From NCBI GenBank assembly GCA_965248255.1, contig CBDFIW010000004.1, forward strand, positions 744,001-808,000: DNA of 64,000 nt, written 5' to 3'. Under the pieces are notes generated by a model that saw only the letters and a list, made by a program, of their open reading frames with translations, was not told the DNA's origin and searched no databases. Source of the stretch: JAKZVK01 sp965248255 (lineage in GTDB: Bacteria > Acidobacteriota > Terriglobia > Bryobacterales > UBA6623). Position 1 is the stretch's first letter, and each line of letters opens with the position of its first letter. The position numbers and the translations under genes are program-made. Shown here in pieces: positions 61,886 to 64,000 of the stretch.

Positions 61886-63052
61886 TCAGGCGCTGGCCGT
61901 TGAGACGCCGGACTCGAACTTCAGCACCGACGCCTTGTCGGTCTTCTCCCAGGTGAAGCTCTCTTCGTCGCGCCCGAAGTGTCCGTAGGCGGCGGTCGCT
62001 TGGAAGATCGGCCTGCGCAGGTCGAGATACTCGATGATGCCCTTAGGCTTTAGCGGGAACACATCGCGCACGATCTCAGCCAGCCGGACGTCATCGATCT
62101 GGCCCGTGCCAAACGTGTCGACCATCACCGATACCGGGTCGGCGACACCGATGGCATACGCTAACTGCACTTCACACCGCGAGGCCAACTCGGAGGCGAC
62201 GATGTTCTTGGCGATGTGGCGCGCCATGTAGCAGGCGGATCGGTCGACCTTTGTCGGGTCCTTGCCCGAGAAGGCTCCACCGCCGTGGCGGCCCATCCCA
62301 CCGTAAGTATCGACGATAATCTTGCGCCCGGTTAGCCCGGTGTCGCCGTGCGGACCGCCGATGACGAAGCGCCCGGTGGGGTTGATGTGGAACTTGGTGT
62401 TTTGATCGACCATCGCGCCGGGCACGATCGGGCGGATGACGTGCTCGATGATCTCGGCGCGCAGCTTCTCGGTTTCCACTTGATCGCTGTGCTGGGACGA
62501 GATCACGACGGCGTCCACACGGACCGGCTCGCCGTTTACGTACTCGACGGTTACCTGCGATTTGCCGTCCGGCCGCAGGTAGTCGAGTTCGTCGTCGCGG
62601 CGCACTTGGGAGAGCTTGCGCACGAGTTTGTGCGCCAGCATGATCGGCATCGGCATCAGCTCGGCGGTTTCGTTGCACGCGAACCCGAACATCAGCCCCT
62701 GGTCGCCGGCGCCGCCGGGGTCGACACCCATGGCGATGTCAGCCGACTGCTCGTCGAGGCAGTTCACGACGGCGCAATGTTGATAGTCGAACCCGAACTC
62801 AGCACGCGTGTAGCCGACCTCGCGAATCGTGTCTCGGGCGATACTCGTGAAGTCGAGCTTGGCCGTAGTGGTGATCTCGCCGGCCACCATGCACAGGCCC
62901 GTGGTGACGAGAGTCTCACAGGCCACACGGCCTGTGGGGTCGGCGGCCATGACGGCGTCGAGAACGGCGTCGGAGATGTGGTCGGACAGTTTGTCGGGGT
63001 GGCCCTCGGTCACCGATTCCGACGTAAACAGATGCTTATCCGTCTGTGCCAA
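61886..63052 (-). CDS. metK: S-adenosylmethionine synthase
   Basis: A 388-residue enzyme making SAM from methionine and ATP. Motifs: GHPDKLSDHISDAVLDA, GAGDQGLMFGFAC and GGGAFSGKDPTKVDRS. The start codon is TTG at 63052 (MAQTDKHLF), preceded by GGAGG; no ATG with similar support exists. A weak promoter could be TTGACT (plus-strand 63200-63205) with TAGCTT (63176-63181). No SAM riboswitch was recognised. The IS3 end starts only about 160 bp upstream and may have removed native control sequence. Confidence 0.96.
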   Translation of the reverse strand: MAQTDKHLFTSESVTEGHPDKLSDHISDAVLDAVMAADPTGRVACETLVTTGLCMVAGEITTTAKLDFTSIARDTIREVGYTRAEFGFDYQHCAVVNCLDEQSADIAMGVDPGGAGDQGLMFGFACNETAELMPMPIMLAHKLVRKLSQVRRDDELDYLRPDGKSQVTVEYVNGEPVRVDAVVISSQHSDQVETEKLRAEIIEHVIRPIVPGAMVDQNTKFHINPTGRFVIGGPHGDTGLTGRKIIVDTYGGMGRHGGGAFSGKDPTKVDRSACYMARHIAKNIVASELASRCEVQLAYAIGVADPVSVMVDTFGTGQIDDVRLAEIVRDVFPLKPKGIIEYLDLRRPIFQATAAYGHFGRDEESFTWEKTDKASVLKFESGVSTASA

Positions 63053-63325
63053 TCGTGTTCCTCCAAGCGACTACGTAGGTCCGGCGGGTCGCAAACAGTA
63101 CAGATTCAATTGTACAAGGGGAAACGGGGCGAGCGGTGTGGGGAACCTACTTCGGAAGCCTGCCCCAGAATAGTCAAGCTAGCAGACCCAACCGGACCGA
63201 GTCAACGGATTTGTCAAGGCCCAATAGAAATGTCCACTTCGGTAGCCCAGTAGAAGTGGAATGGACCCGAAAAGCGGGACCAGTAGAGAAGGGACAATGA
63301 ACCAGGGAACGGTAAGGAGGTTCGA

Positions 63326-63711
63326 TTGTCTCGAAGACGATTCACGAAGGAGTTCAAGCTGGCGGCCGTCCGGCGGCTCGAAGCCGGCGAGTCCGGCTCG
63401 GCTCTCGCGCGCGAGCTGGAGGTGAAGCGCGAAAAGCTCTACGACTGGCTGGCACAAGTCGAGCGCTACGGCGTCGAGGAAGCCTTTCCCGGCGCGGGGC
63501 GCGTCCCGGCGGCAGCGCCCGTGTCGAGCCCGGCCACGAAGCCCAGGCCCGCCTCGCGGAGCTGGAACGCAAAGTCGGCCGCCAGGCCATGGAGATTGAT
63601 TTTTTGTCCGCAGCCTTGCGGCGTGTCGAGGATCTGCGCCGGCCGAGCATCGTCAGTGGAACCGGCGCGTCGCTGAGGAAGTACGGGCCGCAAGGCGGCA
63701 AGGCAACATGA
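63326..63711 (+). pseudogene. IS3-family orfA, frameshifted
   Basis: HTH protein beginning TTG (SRRRFTKEFKLAAVRRLEAG, ALARELEVKREKLYDWL). The frame is lost near 63500; the correct continuation, in another frame, reads AQARLAELERKVGRQAMEID and FLSAALRRVEDLRRPSIVSG to a stop at 63709-63711 that overlaps the orfB ATG. One base is missing, so this copy may depend on another for its OrfA. Confidence 0.8.
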
Positions 63712-64000
63712 GCACGCTGAGCACGCGCGATTTGTGCCGCTTGAGCGGACTGGCGCGAGCCAGCCTCTACCGCCAGGCCAAACCCGACAGCGAGCAGGTC
63801 GGGGAACTGCGGCAGGCCATTGTCCACGCCGCCTTGGACCATCCGGCCTACGGCACCCGGCGGACGACCCAACAGCTGCGCCGTCAAAAGCTGCTGGTCA
63901 ATCGCAAGCGCGTGCAACGGGTGATGCGCGAAGAGAAGCTCTTGCGGCGACGTCGCCGCACCGTTCCGCGAACGACCGATTCGAAGCACTCGCTGCGGCG
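63708..64000 (+). CDS. IS3-family orfB transposase, 3' end cut by window edge
   Basis: The N-terminal 97 residues of OrfB from ATG 63708 (MSTLSTRDLCRLSGLARASL), including the HTH_21 segment HPAYGTRRTTQQLRRQKLLV and NRKRVQRVMREEKLLRRRR. The integrase core with the DDE residues lies beyond the window. In the family OrfB is normally made by frameshifting from orfA. Confidence 0.85.
   Translation, partial: MSTLSTRDLCRLSGLARASLYRQAKPDSEQVGELRQAIVHAALDHPAYGTRRTTQQLRRQKLLVNRKRVQRVMREEKLLRRRRRTVPRTTDSKHSLR

Larger units (their letters stand above)
63212..64000 (+). mobile_element. IS3-family element, right end beyond the window
   Basis: The left end appears to be TGTCAAGGCCCAATAGAAAT at 63212, beginning with the TG typical of IS3 elements. 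It carries orfA and the first part of orfB. The right inverted repeat is outside the window, so the boundary is inferred. Confidence 0.75.

Noticed and set aside
63053..63211. Possible SAM or SAH riboswitch upstream of metK/ahcY
   Set aside because: I could not find the conserved core of any SAM or SAH class in 63053-63211 or in the 61782-61885 gap.
1..64000. CRISPR arrays, tRNA and rRNA genes
   Set aside because: No regularly spaced identical repeats and no tRNA or rRNA core sequence was seen; the short palindromes are dispersed and not arrayed.

Overview
The window is about 60% GC and looks like a chromosomal stretch of a free-living, aerobic or facultative Gram-negative bacterium, most likely an acidobacterium. 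The support for that is indirect: a Ser/Thr kinase fused to a PD40-type propeller, a DUF5666 protein beside a two-component system, a lipoprotein joining an octaheme cytochrome to HEAT and TPR repeats, many Tat and lipoprotein signal peptides, the split GcvPA/GcvPB glycine decarboxylase, and an actinobacterial-type Fe-S ferrochelatase. No rRNA or tRNA gene was seen, so the assignment is tentative.

Layout. 0-5 kb: an IS1182-type transposase cut by the left edge, an alpha/beta hydrolase, a short tyrosine recombinase with repeats at its 3' end, a secreted propeller-like protein and a lone HigA antitoxin. 5-15 kb: a multi-membrane TPR protein, a zinc alcohol dehydrogenase, the amtB-glnK ammonium operon, a Tat-exported PLP enzyme, an M1 aminopeptidase and a frameshifted DNA alkylation repair gene. 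15-27 kb: a membrane protein, an LRR protein, an aldo/keto reductase split by an IS630 element, a class A beta-lactamase-like lipoprotein, a second IS630-type element, an O-antigen-ligase-like protein, a patch of gene remnants (sulfite oxidase, HTTM, DCC), a J-domain protein and an IS5 element. 27-39 kb: ordinary metabolism with ferrochelatase, a C-terminal processing protease, the complete gcvT-H-PA-PB operon, and a MaoC protein divergent from a CoA-transferase/MFS pair. 39-48 kb: a two-component system whose kinase is frameshifted in a G7 run and whose regulator has an IS630 copy just upstream, a DUF5666 protein, the octaheme-TPR lipoprotein, and an uncharacterised ferredoxin-plus-Cys-rich pair. 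48-60 kb: Tat-exported sialidase-like and propeller proteins, a penicillin acylase homologue, a Ser/Thr kinase split by IS5, a DUF1801 protein and an amidohydrolase split by an IS630-type element. 60-64 kb: an ahcY/metK methyl-cycle pair and the start of an IS3 element.

The main theme is recent transposition. Eight IS copies from five families lie in 64 kb. Three of them interrupt genes, and at each of these the uninterrupted junction can be rebuilt in frame by removing the element and one target duplication. The three two-copy families are each present as an inverted pair. Several genes also carry single-base frameshifts, in the DNA-repair enzyme, histidine kinase, amidohydrolase, sulfite oxidase remnant and IS3 orfA. 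This means either active gene decay or a draft assembly with homopolymer errors. Three families of short GC-rich palindromic repeats sit between genes.
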